This document shows positions 1-6,791 of a DNA stretch of 10,405 nucleotides, one piece after another (position 1 is the stretch's first letter; each line of letters starts with the position of its first letter). Below the pieces are notes generated by a model. It did not search any database. It was not told the DNA's origin and was given only the letters and a program-made list of their open reading frames with translations. The position numbers and the translations under genes were made by a program. The stretch is from the NCBI GenBank assembly GCA_042569785.1, contig JBHPGW010000081.1:1-10405 (forward strand). Reading direction: 5' to 3'. The stretch comes from JBHPGW01 sp042569785. Lineage in GTDB: Bacteria; Planctomycetota; Phycisphaerae; Sedimentisphaerales; Anaerobacaceae.

Positions 1-71
1 GACAGCCGAAGCCGCAACAGGCATAAAGCGAACACGAAAAATTAAACTGCTCTAAGGACGGCCAGCTATTA

Positions 72-1289
72 TTGCCGTTTCTGGAGATGATCAGCAGCAC
101 CGAACAGGCTGTCGACGAACTAATCGACGTTGTCGGCAAGGCGGCAATCGAGGCGGTGCTGATGCTCAGTGCTCAGCAGATCGCAGGCGACAAGCAGCCC
201 GGCAAGGCTCGTGACGGTATCAGCTACCACGGCAGTCAGTTTGGGGTTGTCTCGCTCAGTGAACGTAAGCTGCGTGTTGAAAAGCCTCGTCTGCGGAAGA
301 AAGGCAAAGGCTCTGGCAAGGAAGTGACAATCCCTGCCTATGAAGAGTTGATAACCAACAGCAGGCTCGGCTCGCGTATGCTGGAGATACTTATGAAAGG
401 CGTATCGACAAGAAACTACAAGCATGTCCTGCCCAGCATGGCCGATACAGTTGGAGTTAGCAAGTCGCAGGTCAGCCGGGAATTTATCGTCGCCAGCGAA
501 AAGAAGCTCAAAGAATTATGCGAAAGAAACTTTGCAGGTACCGACATCCTGGCTATCTACATTGATGGAATACAGTTCGGCGACTGTCACGTAATCGTGG
601 CCCTAGGGGTTGATACAGGCGGTTCTAAGCATGTTCTTGGATTACGTGAAGGCTCAAGTGAAAACAGTCGCGTTGTTATTGATCTGCTTAATGATCTTGT
701 TGAACGCGGCGTTAAGAATGACCGGCTGAGGCTGTTTGTTATTGACGGCAGTAAGGCTTTAAGGTGCGGCATTAACTCTGTCTATGGCAGTAAGAATCCC
801 GTGCAGCGTTGCCGCAAGCACAAGGTTCGTAATGTTATGCGTTACCTTCCTGAAGACCAGAAGGATCAAGTCAAAAGTGCGATGAAGGCAGCGTTTTCAA
901 TAGATGCCGGTAAGGGTAAACAGAAGCTTAAGCAACTGGCCAAGTGGCTTGAAAATGAATATCCCTCTGCCAGAGGCAGTCTTCTTGAAGGGCTTGATGA
1001 GATGTTTACGATCAATGTCCTGGGACTGCCACTGCCGAAGACGCTTTGTCGGTGTCTGGGGACGACCAATGTGATCGAGTCTCCTAATAGCGGTATTCGC
1101 AGCCGTACGAGCCGTGTCAAGAACTGGAAGGATCATGCGATGGTCGTTAGATGGGTTGGTTCGGCATTGATGGATATGGAAAAAAGGTTCAAGCGGATCA
1201 TGGGCTATCAGCAGTTGTGGATACTGGATGCAAAGCTGAAAGAATTGGCCCAAGATGAAATGGTTGACAATAAATCACAGGTAGCATAA
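72..1289 (+). CDS. IS256-family (Mutator-type) transposase
   Basis: This is a DDE transposase that would cut and move its own insertion sequence. The 405 residues show the family triad in order: Asp165 (YIDGIQFG), Asp225 (FVIDGSKAL) and Glu336 (TNVIESPNSG). They also show the Cys247-x2-His250 signature (RCRKHKVRNV) that characterises IS256-type proteins. An HTH-like segment lies near residues 122-140 (ADTVGVSKSQVSREF). Length is normal for the family, and no internal stop or frameshift is seen. The start is uncertain. TTG at 72 is the first start-type codon after the in-frame stop at 24-26, with a distant AAGGA at 54-58. An ATG lies at 87, and the codons between 27 and 71 are also open, so the N-terminus could have been altered. 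I could not find terminal inverted repeats in the flanks. It is unrelated in function to the sugar genes. Confidence 0.93.
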   Translation: MPFLEMISSTEQAVDELIDVVGKAAIEAVLMLSAQQIAGDKQPGKARDGISYHGSQFGVVSLSERKLRVEKPRLRKKGKGSGKEVTIPAYEELITNSRLGSRMLEILMKGVSTRNYKHVLPSMADTVGVSKSQVSREFIVASEKKLKELCERNFAGTDILAIYIDGIQFGDCHVIVALGVDTGGSKHVLGLREGSSENSRVVIDLLNDLVERGVKNDRLRLFVIDGSKALRCGINSVYGSKNPVQRCRKHKVRNVMRYLPEDQKDQVKSAMKAAFSIDAGKGKQKLKQLAKWLENEYPSARGSLLEGLDEMFTINVLGLPLPKTLCRCLGTTNVIESPNSGIRSRTSRVKNWKDHAMVVRWVGSALMDMEKRFKRIMGYQQLWILDAKLKELAQDEMVDNKSQVA

Positions 1290-1294
1290 ACACT

Positions 1295-1393
1295 ATGAAA
1301 AATGGAGCAGCCATCAAAACCTCCAACTATGGTTGGGGCATCGTCGACGGTAAAAGAATTATCACTTTGTTTTGTGGTTCGCAGCATATATAA
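1295..1393 (+). other. Transposase to hypF-relic spacer with a 32-codon ORF and a hairpin
   Basis: The gap between the transposase and the hypF relic (1290-1396) contains one ATG-started ORF of 32 codons. It has no convincing ribosome binding site and no similarity I recognise, so it is probably not a gene. Inside it, 1321-1338 can fold into a 7-bp stem (one G-T pair) around a TATG loop. The hairpin has no T-run after it, so it is not a standard intrinsic terminator. The spacer presumably contains the right end of the insertion sequence, but I cannot place the boundary. Confidence 0.2.
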
Positions 1394-1396
1394 TAT

Positions 1397-1676
1397 GTGA
1401 AAATTATGATTAGGCAAAGGATAATTATTACTGGTCGTGTTCAGGGGGTTGGATTTCGTCCTGCTGTTTATCGTATTGCGGTGCAGCTTGGGCTTGGGTG
1501 GTTTGTCTATAGCGATATCAAGGGGGCGATGACCGAATTAGGCTTAATCGCTCGATCCCACAATAAGATATGCAAAGTAGCCCGCACAATCGCTGACCTG
1601 GCTGATACCGAGCAAATATTCCGCCGAACACATCGCAGAAGCTATCAGCTATCGTAAGCTTGACAGGCAACTATGA
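1397..1676 (+). pseudogene. Chimeric relic: hypF 5' end joined to frameshifted yifB/comM 3' end
   Basis: Two unrelated gene ends are fused. Codons from 1397 (GTG) or 1406 (ATG) encode the acylphosphatase-like N-terminus of HypF, the carbamoyltransferase of [NiFe]-hydrogenase maturation, with the motif GRVQGVGFRPAVYRIA. Similarity stops after SDIKG near 1530. The reading frame then enters the C-terminal end of a YifB/ComM-type Mg-chelatase-like AAA protein (AMTELGL, then KVARTIADLADTEQIF). Around 1622-1626 the frame breaks. One frame stops at 1655-1657. The other, from 1626, continues the expected YifB ending EHIAEAISYRKLDRQL and stops at 1674-1676. An extra base or a 2-base loss explains this. 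Neither protein could function. The relic converges with the E1 beta gene, leaving about 10 bp. A deletion joining two once-separate genes is the simplest origin, possibly connected with the nearby insertion sequence. Confidence 0.85.
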
Positions 1677-1686
1677 TCTTCCTGGG

Positions 1687-2709
1687 TTATTTAGCTGCTG
1701 AACATATGGTACGAGCAGCTTCGACAATATCTTCAACCTGTGGTATATAAAACTTTTCCATCGGCGGTGAGAACGGTGCCGGTGTGTTCGGAGCAGCGAC
1801 TCGTTTGATCGGGGCCTTTAGCAGATCGAAAGCTTCTTCTGCTAAAGTCGCTGCTATTTCAGCGCCGATTCCGCTTTGTTTCGGGCTTTCTTCGACAATA
1901 ACAAGCCTGCCGGTTTTAGCGATCGAAGCCTTGAGAGTTTCATAATCGAAAGGTATCAGTGTACGCGGGTCAATGACTTCTGCGTCGATACCTTCTTTGG
2001 CCAGTTCTTCGGCAGCCTGGACACTGCGATGCATCATCAATAACGTGCCGATGATAGTAACATCTTTACCTTCTCTGCGGATCGCGGCCTTTCCGATCGG
2101 TACCGTGTAATCGTCATCGGGGATGTCACTGGAGCCGTCAACCGCTCCTGATTCCTTACGAGCGCCTTTTGAGCCGTATAGCAGTTTATGCTCGAACATC
2201 ATAACAGGGTCGTCACAGCGGACGGCTGAACGAAGCAGGCCAACAGCATCGTAAGCAGTAGCAGGACAGACGATTTTTACCCCCGGCAACGGCAGAAAAA
2301 ATGTTTCCATATTCTGAGCGTGTTGGGAGCCTCGGCCTGTTACGCCTACCGGTGCACGCAGTACCATTGGGACGGTTAATTTGCCGCCGGACATGTAACG
2401 CATCTTGGCAATATTACTTGCTATCTGGTCCATCGCGCAAAAGAGAAAATCGCTGTACTGCACATCGGCTATCGGCCTTAAGCCCATCATCGCTGCCCCG
2501 CAGGCAACGCCGAACGAGCCGTTTTCCGCGATAGGGGTGTTTATCATTCTGTCTTCAAAATCTTCTTCCAGTCCAAGCGTAACCGTGAACGCACCGCCCC
2601 ATCCACCCGGTATAGCAATATCTTCACCTATACAAAATACACGCTCGTCGCGGAACATTTCCTGCCTGATAGCTCCACGCAGAGCTTCTGCAATTCCTAA
2701 TCGTTTCAT
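1687..2709 (-). CDS. TPP-dependent 2-oxoacid/acetoin dehydrogenase E1 beta subunit
   Basis: This is the beta chain of a heterotetrameric thiamine-diphosphate E1 that decarboxylates a 2-oxoacid, or cleaves acetoin, and passes the acyl group to a lipoyl domain in the cytoplasm. The 340 residues match the usual length (about 325-340). Visible features are the GEDIA segment (28-32), PIAENGSFGVACGAAMMGLRP (59-79) with Glu62 at the position that activates the TPP aminopyrimidine, VQYSDF (83-88), and GRGSQHAQN with His130. A transketolase C-terminal domain follows residue 200 (VTIIG, VIDPRTLIPFD). GTGGAG lies 5 nt before the ATG, and the gene starts 2 bp after the E1 alpha stop, so it is translationally coupled. 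The sequence does not separate acetoin, pyruvate and branched-chain substrates. No terminator is seen beyond the stop. Confidence 0.93.
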   Translation of the reverse strand: MKRLGIAEALRGAIRQEMFRDERVFCIGEDIAIPGGWGGAFTVTLGLEEDFEDRMINTPIAENGSFGVACGAAMMGLRPIADVQYSDFLFCAMDQIASNIAKMRYMSGGKLTVPMVLRAPVGVTGRGSQHAQNMETFFLPLPGVKIVCPATAYDAVGLLRSAVRCDDPVMMFEHKLLYGSKGARKESGAVDGSSDIPDDDYTVPIGKAAIRREGKDVTIIGTLLMMHRSVQAAEELAKEGIDAEVIDPRTLIPFDYETLKASIAKTGRLVIVEESPKQSGIGAEIAATLAEEAFDLLKAPIKRVAAPNTPAPFSPPMEKFYIPQVEDIVEAARTICSAAK

Positions 2710-2711
2710 GT

Positions 2712-3707
2712 TTACTCCACAAATAAGTCTTTAAGTGTATCTTCGCCTTTTGGTTCTTCCGCTGCCATCGCAGCCTTGACCGCCGATTCGATTTCCTGCT
2801 CAATATCTTCAGCGATCTTGTCAAACTCGCTTTGGTCAGCGATCTTGTCAAACTCGCTTTGGTCAGCGATATTTTCTGTCAGCAGATATTTTTCGAATCT
2901 TCCGATAGGTTCGTCTTTCAGAGCCTGCTGCCTTTCTTCTTTGGGCTGATACAGGCTTGGGTCTCTGCGGGAGTGGCCGGTAATCCGGTATGTCACCAGT
3001 TCCAATAGTGTAGGCCCTTCGCCCACTCTGGCACGTTCGACCGCTTGAGCGGCAGCTTCGTAAACGGCTAATACATCGTTACCGTCTACTCGAACGCCTG
3101 GGATATTATAAGCAGCACCTCTTTCGGCGATCGTTTGGGTCTTAAAAACACGGTCTACATGCGTCGATGCTCCGTAGAGATTATTTTCGATCACATAAAC
3201 TACAGGCAGATTCCAAATAGCGCCCATATTAACCGCTTCGTGGAACGCTCCTTCATTGGTGGCACCATCACCCATAAAACTGACCGCAACTCGCTTTTCT
3301 TTTTTCATTTTGAAAGCCATCGCAACACCGGTAGCTATCGGGATATTTCCGCCGACAATGGCGACCGCAGGAACCATGCCCTTATCGAGATTACCGATAT
3401 GCATCGAGCCGCCCTTACCTTTGCAGCAGCCGGTAACTTTACCGAACAATTCGCCCATCATTTCGTCAATGGTTAGCCCCTTTGCAATTGCGTGGCCGTG
3501 CGGACGGTGCGTGCTTGTTATTACGTCGTCAGAGTTAAGGGCAGCACAAACACCTGTTGCCGTTGCCTCCTGCCCCTGACACTGATGGATCGTGCCAGGC
3601 ATGATCCCTTCAAGGAAAAGATACTTGACCCGCTCTTCAAACTGCCGGATAAGTACCATCTTGCGGTACAAGCCTAATAAAAATTCTTTTGAATACTTCT
3701 GAGCCAT
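2712..3707 (-). CDS. TPP-dependent 2-oxoacid/acetoin dehydrogenase E1 alpha subunit
   Basis: This alpha chain binds TPP with the beta subunit encoded next to it. The TPP/Mg motif runs from GDG at 146-148 to ENN at 174-176. GTIHQCQGQEA (38-48), STHRPHGH (65-72) and GKGGSMHI (97-104) are typical of AcoA/PdhA-type E1 alpha, as is YRITGHSRRDP (240-250), the phosphorylation-loop region. The length, 331 residues, is normal for the acetoin-dehydrogenase-like branch. GGAG lies 6 nt before the ATG. It follows the lipoyl gene by 32 bp. An odd feature is a perfect in-frame repeat of IADQSEFDK at residues 280-288 and 289-297, from a 27-bp tandem duplication. Function as an E1 alpha is near certain. The substrate is inferred only. 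Confidence 0.94.
   Translation of the reverse strand: MAQKYSKEFLLGLYRKMVLIRQFEERVKYLFLEGIMPGTIHQCQGQEATATGVCAALNSDDVITSTHRPHGHAIAKGLTIDEMMGELFGKVTGCCKGKGGSMHIGNLDKGMVPAVAIVGGNIPIATGVAMAFKMKKEKRVAVSFMGDGATNEGAFHEAVNMGAIWNLPVVYVIENNLYGASTHVDRVFKTQTIAERGAAYNIPGVRVDGNDVLAVYEAAAQAVERARVGEGPTLLELVTYRITGHSRRDPSLYQPKEERQQALKDEPIGRFEKYLLTENIADQSEFDKIADQSEFDKIAEDIEQEIESAVKAAMAAEEPKGEDTLKDLFVE
2811..2870. repeat. 27-bp perfect tandem duplication inside E1 alpha
   Basis: Two identical 27-bp units lie head to tail (2811-2837 and 2838-2864), followed by the first 6 bp of a third. They keep frame and add nine residues (IADQSEFDK twice) in a charged, probably helical, surface segment near the E1 alpha C-terminus. 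Complete identity suggests a recent slippage event, or an assembly artefact. Confidence 0.97.
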
Positions 3708-3739
3708 TTGTTCTCCATGTAGTCTTATCTAAAAATTTA

Positions 3740-3997
3740 TTACTGGGGTACTTCTTCGCCAGGCTCGCCTACAAAAGCGATGGTGTCGCCGACTTTAACC
3801 TCGGCATCAACCGCAACCACCTGTTTGAGCAGAACACCTTTAGCGACCGATTCCAACTCGGTATTAGCTTTGTCAGTTTGGACTTCGCACAAGAAATCGC
3901 CGCGTTTTACTTCCTGACCTACTTCTTTGAGCCACTTGGTGATCGTAACTTCTTCAACCGTTGTACCCAAATCCGGCATCTTAATTTCCACTGCCAT
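3740..3997 (-). CDS. Free-standing lipoyl-domain carrier protein
   Basis: The 85-residue protein is a single biotinyl/lipoyl domain and nothing else. Residues 1-11 (MAVEIKMPDLG) are a classic E2 N-terminus. CEVQTDKANTELES (37-50) carries Lys43 at the lipoylation site, flanked by Asp and Ala as in E2 lipoyl domains. VKVGDTIAFVG closes the fold. No peripheral-subunit binding domain or acyltransferase catalytic domain follows: the ORF ends after GEPGEEVPQ with an acidic tail. It should accept the acyl group from the E1 encoded immediately downstream. AAAGAGG lies 8 nt before the ATG. It sits 39 bp after the DeoR gene and 32 bp before E1 alpha. Biotinylation is less likely because the AMKM motif is absent. 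Confidence 0.92.
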   Translation of the reverse strand: MAVEIKMPDLGTTVEEVTITKWLKEVGQEVKRGDFLCEVQTDKANTELESVAKGVLLKQVVAVDAEVKVGDTIAFVGEPGEEVPQ

Positions 3998-4036
3998 AAT
4001 CTAAACCTCTTTAAAAAATGTTAACAACAATTATTC

Positions 4037-4831
4037 TTAAATTGTAAACGCTTCATTTACCTCTGAAACAATAACGTTCTTGCCATTTTCTTTTAGCATA
4101 TCAATATATCTTGTCTTGGTGCCGGAGTCTGTAAATACCGTGTTTATCTGTGAGATGTCCAGCACCTTGCACAGCCCTTTTTGTCCGAACTTTGTGTGGT
4201 CGACCAGAAGCACGACTTCAGAACTTTTGGATGCGACTACCTGTTTTATGCGGAACCCTGCTACCGACGATTCGAAGGTTCCGGCTATAGGCGAAAAACC
4301 CTTGGTTGAGAAAAAGGCCTTTTCTATAAAATACTGCTGGGCCTGTTCTTCTGTATGTGACCCTATCATGCAATAGCTGACAGGGTCGTGCTGGCCGCCA
4401 AGATTTATTATCGAAATGTCCTTACCCTTGGCCAGTTCCATATGCACCAGCATCGAATTTGTCACCACCGTAATGTTGGTTTTTTGTTCAGCAATCCTTT
4501 TAGCCAACTCCCAACATGTCGAACTGCCATCGAGATATATTATTTCGCCCTGCTTGATATACTCAACAGCTTCGGCGGCAATCGCTTTTTTCTCAGCCGC
4601 CTGTTCTGCCAGGTGAGTAAGAACATCGGACTCATATATGTCCGGCGAAGCGCCTGCTATCTGAGCCCCGCCGATAGTCTTGATAACCTTGCCATCTTCT
4701 GCCAAACTGTCAATATCACGACGGATCGTCATATTAGAAACCTCAACGATACACTCGATGTCAGCGTAAGTAGCAGCCTTGTGTTCGGTCAGATAGTCAA
4801 GTATCAACTTTTGCCTTTCATTTCGAGTCAT
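4037..4831 (-). CDS. DeoR-family transcriptional repressor
   Basis: This is a probable repressor of both divergent operons, released by a phosphorylated sugar. The N-terminal winged HTH spans about 1-57, with recognition helix VSNMTIRRDIDSL (31-43). The C-terminal DeoR sensor, a phosphosugar-isomerase-like fold, has YLDGSST (99-105), TNS (124-126), LGG (144-146) and LLVDHTKFG (208-216). Length, 264, is normal. The start fits: MTRNERQKLILDYL is a standard DeoR opening. There is no SD, and the -10 box lies only 6 bp upstream, so the mRNA is likely leaderless. First gene of its operon. The effector cannot be read from the sequence. Confidence 0.93.
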   Translation of the reverse strand: MTRNERQKLILDYLTEHKAATYADIECIVEVSNMTIRRDIDSLAEDGKVIKTIGGAQIAGASPDIYESDVLTHLAEQAAEKKAIAAEAVEYIKQGEIIYLDGSSTCWELAKRIAEQKTNITVVTNSMLVHMELAKGKDISIINLGGQHDPVSYCMIGSHTEEQAQQYFIEKAFFSTKGFSPIAGTFESSVAGFRIKQVVASKSSEVVLLVDHTKFGQKGLCKVLDISQINTVFTDSGTKTRYIDMLKENGKNVIVSEVNEAFTI

Positions 4832-4837
4832 AAGCAG

Positions 4838-4865
4838 ATTATAGCACGTTTTTGATAATTATCAA
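4838..4865 (-). promoter_or_regulatory. Sigma70-type promoter of the deoR-lipoyl-E1 operon
   Basis: On the minus strand TTGATA (4865-4860) is followed after 16 bp by a consensus TATAAT (4843-4838). Transcription would begin about 6-7 nt further, at or within 1-2 nt of the ATG at 4831. The -35 hexamer is one arm of the 14-bp palindrome listed separately, as expected for autorepression. Confidence 0.75.
4852..4865. promoter_or_regulatory. Perfect 14-bp palindrome, probable repressor operator
   Basis: TTGATAATTATCAA is a perfect inverted repeat covering the -35 of the deoR promoter. A related 14-nt sequence, TTGATTTTACACAA, lies at 4907-4920 (9 of 14 identical, 55 bp away, about five helical turns) and covers the best -35 of the opposite operon. 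This arrangement suits a DeoR-family protein that represses both promoters, perhaps with looping. Binding is inferred. Confidence 0.6.
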
Positions 4866-4875
4866 CGCTATTTTG

Positions 4876-4888
4876 TGAAAAATTTTCA
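4876..4888. promoter_or_regulatory. Second inverted repeat in the divergent control region
   Basis: TGAAAA and TTTTCA flank a single A, giving a 13-bp imperfect palindrome midway between the two operator-like sequences. It may be an extra operator or simply AT-rich symmetry. Confidence 0.3.
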
Positions 4889-4906
4889 TTTTTTCCTAAA
4901 AAGTTG

Positions 4907-4935
4907 TTGATTTTACACAATTTCTTTGGTAATTT
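4907..4935 (+). promoter_or_regulatory. Candidate promoter of the sugar-catabolic operon
   Basis: TTGATT (4907-4912) and TAATTT (4930-4935) are separated by 17 bp. The -10 is a poor match (3 of 6). Transcription would start near 4942, leaving a leader of about 33 nt that contains the GGAG at 4965-4968. The -35 coincides with the degenerate operator copy. Confidence 0.35.
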
Positions 4936-4974
4936 CTTAGAAAGAGCTTGTTGAACGGATATACGGAGAAACAA

Positions 4975-5859
4975 ATGGCTTTACAAAAGATGTCTCAAAT
5001 TTTAAGCAAAGCCGAGCAAAACGGTTATGGAATCGGCTATTTCGAGGCCTGGGACATGTATTCGTTCGAGGCCGTCCTCGAAGCAGCCGAAGAGGAAAAC
5101 GCACCAGTTATTCTCGGGTTCGGCGGAACAATGATGCAGCAAGACTGGCTCGGCCGTTTCAGCGTTGCTCCATTCGGGGCTTACGGCAGGGTAATCGCTG
5201 AAAACGCGAATGTACCGGTCGCTTTCATTCTTAACGAAGTTCTCGAACTTGACCATATAGCCCAAGGCGTTACCGCAGGCTACAACACGGTCATGCTCGA
5301 TAGCTGTCACCTCCCCTTTGAAGAAAACGCCGCTATCACCAAAAAGGTGGTTGAGTTGGCCAGGCCCCACGACATCGAAGTTCAGGCTGAGTTCGGCAGG
5401 CTTCCCAATTTCGGTGAAGATGCGGCTGGAACTTTGACTGACCCTGACAGAGCAGTCGATTTTGTCAAAGCAACCAGCGTCGATTTTCTGGCAGTTTCTA
5501 TCGGAAACGTACATCTGCAAACCGAGGGCTCTTCGAGCATTGATACCGATCGGCTAAAAGAGATTCGCAAAAAAGTTTCCGTGCCATTGGTCATCCATGG
5601 CGGAACAGGTTTCCCTGACGACAAAGTTAAAGAAGTCATCAAGATCGGTGTCAGCCTGTTCCATTACGGGACATTGATGAAAAAAGCGTATCTGGAAGAG
5701 ACAGCCAAATTGCTAGCCGCTTTAGATACTGCAAATCCCGATTATCAGGCACTGGTCGGTTCGAGAAAATCGACTGATATGCTGATGCCCGCAAAAGAAA
5801 AAATAAAAGATATTGTAAAAGGGCGTATAAAATTATACGGTTCTTCTGGAAAAGCATAA
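4975..5859 (+). CDS. Divergent class II aldolase-like protein (FBA/GatY fold)
   Basis: The 294-residue protein aligns along its whole length with class II, zinc-dependent ketose-bisphosphate aldolases such as GatY/KbaY. Visible matches are MLDSCHLPFEEN (107-118), QAEFGRL (137-143), AVSIGNVH (173-180), and PLVIHGGTG (204-212) with His180 and His208 at metal-ligand positions. However, the motif LHLDHH of GatY is FILNEV here, so the catalytic Asp becomes Asn87 and a zinc His becomes Glu88. The early FN motif is FE (Glu24), and the substrate-binding Asn of the NVxT motif is His230 (FHYGT). The fold is clear but the reaction is probably not ordinary FBP aldol cleavage. ATG at 4975 is chosen over TTG at 4948 because GGAG sits 6 nt before it and MALQKMSQIL is a normal family start. 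First gene of the operon. Confidence 0.85.
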   Translation: MALQKMSQILSKAEQNGYGIGYFEAWDMYSFEAVLEAAEEENAPVILGFGGTMMQQDWLGRFSVAPFGAYGRVIAENANVPVAFILNEVLELDHIAQGVTAGYNTVMLDSCHLPFEENAAITKKVVELARPHDIEVQAEFGRLPNFGEDAAGTLTDPDRAVDFVKATSVDFLAVSIGNVHLQTEGSSSIDTDRLKEIRKKVSVPLVIHGGTGFPDDKVKEVIKIGVSLFHYGTLMKKAYLEETAKLLAALDTANPDYQALVGSRKSTDMLMPAKEKIKDIVKGRIKLYGSSGKA

Positions 5860-5897
5860 AAAACGAAATTACAAAATAAAAGTGAAAGGGTATTCAA

Positions 5898-6782
5898 ATG
5901 CCGGAAGCTGATGTAAGTAAAAAAGAAAAAAACTATTACACAGACGTCCCACAAAAAACACCTGGTTTTTTCCTCAAAGGTTCTTCAAATCTGGGTTGGG
6001 GTATGAAGCACCGCCTATCACAGGTCTTTAATCCAGCCTCAGGCCGTACCGTTATGCTCGCTTTCGATCACGGATATTTCCAGGGCCCAACGACTGGCTT
6101 GGAAAGAATAGATCAGACCATCGTGCCACTGGCTCCGGATTGTGACGCGCTTTTCTGCACCAGAGGGATACTGCGAACAGTTGTCCCCGCTGATACCACA
6201 ACGCCAGTATTTCTCAGATCCAGCGGCGGACCAAGCATTCTCAAAGAACTTTCCGATGAACATATCGCTATGGACATCGAAGACGCGATCCGACTCAACG
6301 CCTCTGGTATCGGTATTCAGGTATTCATCGGCGGTGAACATGAAAGTCGCTCGGTATGCAACCTCACCAAATTGGTCGATGCCGGAGCACGCTACGGAAT
6401 ACCTGTAATGGCGGTAACCGCTGTAGGAAGAGATATGGTTAGAGATGCACAGTATTTCCGCCTGGCTTGCAGAATGTGTGCCGAACTCGGAGCTAATATT
6501 CTAAAAACTTATTATGTCCCTGATGGCTTCGAGACTATTACTTCATCCTGCCCGGTTCCGATAGTAATGGCTGGCGGAAAAAAACTTTCAGAACTTGATG
6601 CACTGACCATGGCATATAACGCTGTCCAGCAGGGAGCTTCCGGCGTCGATATGGGCAGGAACATCTTCCAGTCCGATGCGCCCATAGCTATGCTCAAGGC
6701 TGTCAAGAAAGTCGTCCACGAAAACATGAAACCACAGGATGCCCTGAACCTGTTCAACACCTTAAAGAACGAAAAGAAATAA
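5898..6782 (+). CDS. lsrF: LsrF-type class I aldolase/thiolase (DeoC/FbaB family)
   Basis: This is very similar to E. coli LsrF, which thiolyses 3-hydroxy-5-phosphonooxypentane-2,4-dione with CoA to acetyl-CoA and dihydroxyacetone phosphate in autoinducer-2 breakdown. Near-identical blocks are TVMLAFDHGYFQGPTTGLER (51-70), CTRGILRTVVP (87-97), AVTAVGRDMVRDAQYF (172-187), KTYYV (203-207), and PIVMAGGKK with GASGVDMGRNIFQSD. The Schiff-base lysine is Lys203, the same number as in LsrF, and length (294 versus 291) agrees. The N-terminus aligns from the TDxPQK segment, supporting this ATG, which has GAAAGGG upstream. The gene lies 38 bp after the aldolase-like gene. None of the other lsr genes (kinase, LsrG, transporter, LsrR) is in the window, so the substrate may be an analogous phosphorylated diketone from sugar breakdown. 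Confidence 0.9.
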   Translation: MPEADVSKKEKNYYTDVPQKTPGFFLKGSSNLGWGMKHRLSQVFNPASGRTVMLAFDHGYFQGPTTGLERIDQTIVPLAPDCDALFCTRGILRTVVPADTTTPVFLRSSGGPSILKELSDEHIAMDIEDAIRLNASGIGIQVFIGGEHESRSVCNLTKLVDAGARYGIPVMAVTAVGRDMVRDAQYFRLACRMCAELGANILKTYYVPDGFETITSSCPVPIVMAGGKKLSELDALTMAYNAVQQGASGVDMGRNIFQSDAPIAMLKAVKKVVHENMKPQDALNLFNTLKNEKK

Positions 6783-6791
6783 GAGCCTAAT

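Noticed and set aside
1..1396. Terminal inverted repeats of the IS256 element
   Set aside because: By eye, the sequence before 72 and after 1289 showed no convincing inverted match. The left end may lie before the window.
4948..4974. TTG at 4948 as the start of the aldolase-like gene
   Set aside because: The ATG at 4975 has GGAG at proper spacing and matches the usual family N-terminus. The upstream nine codons would overlap the SD.
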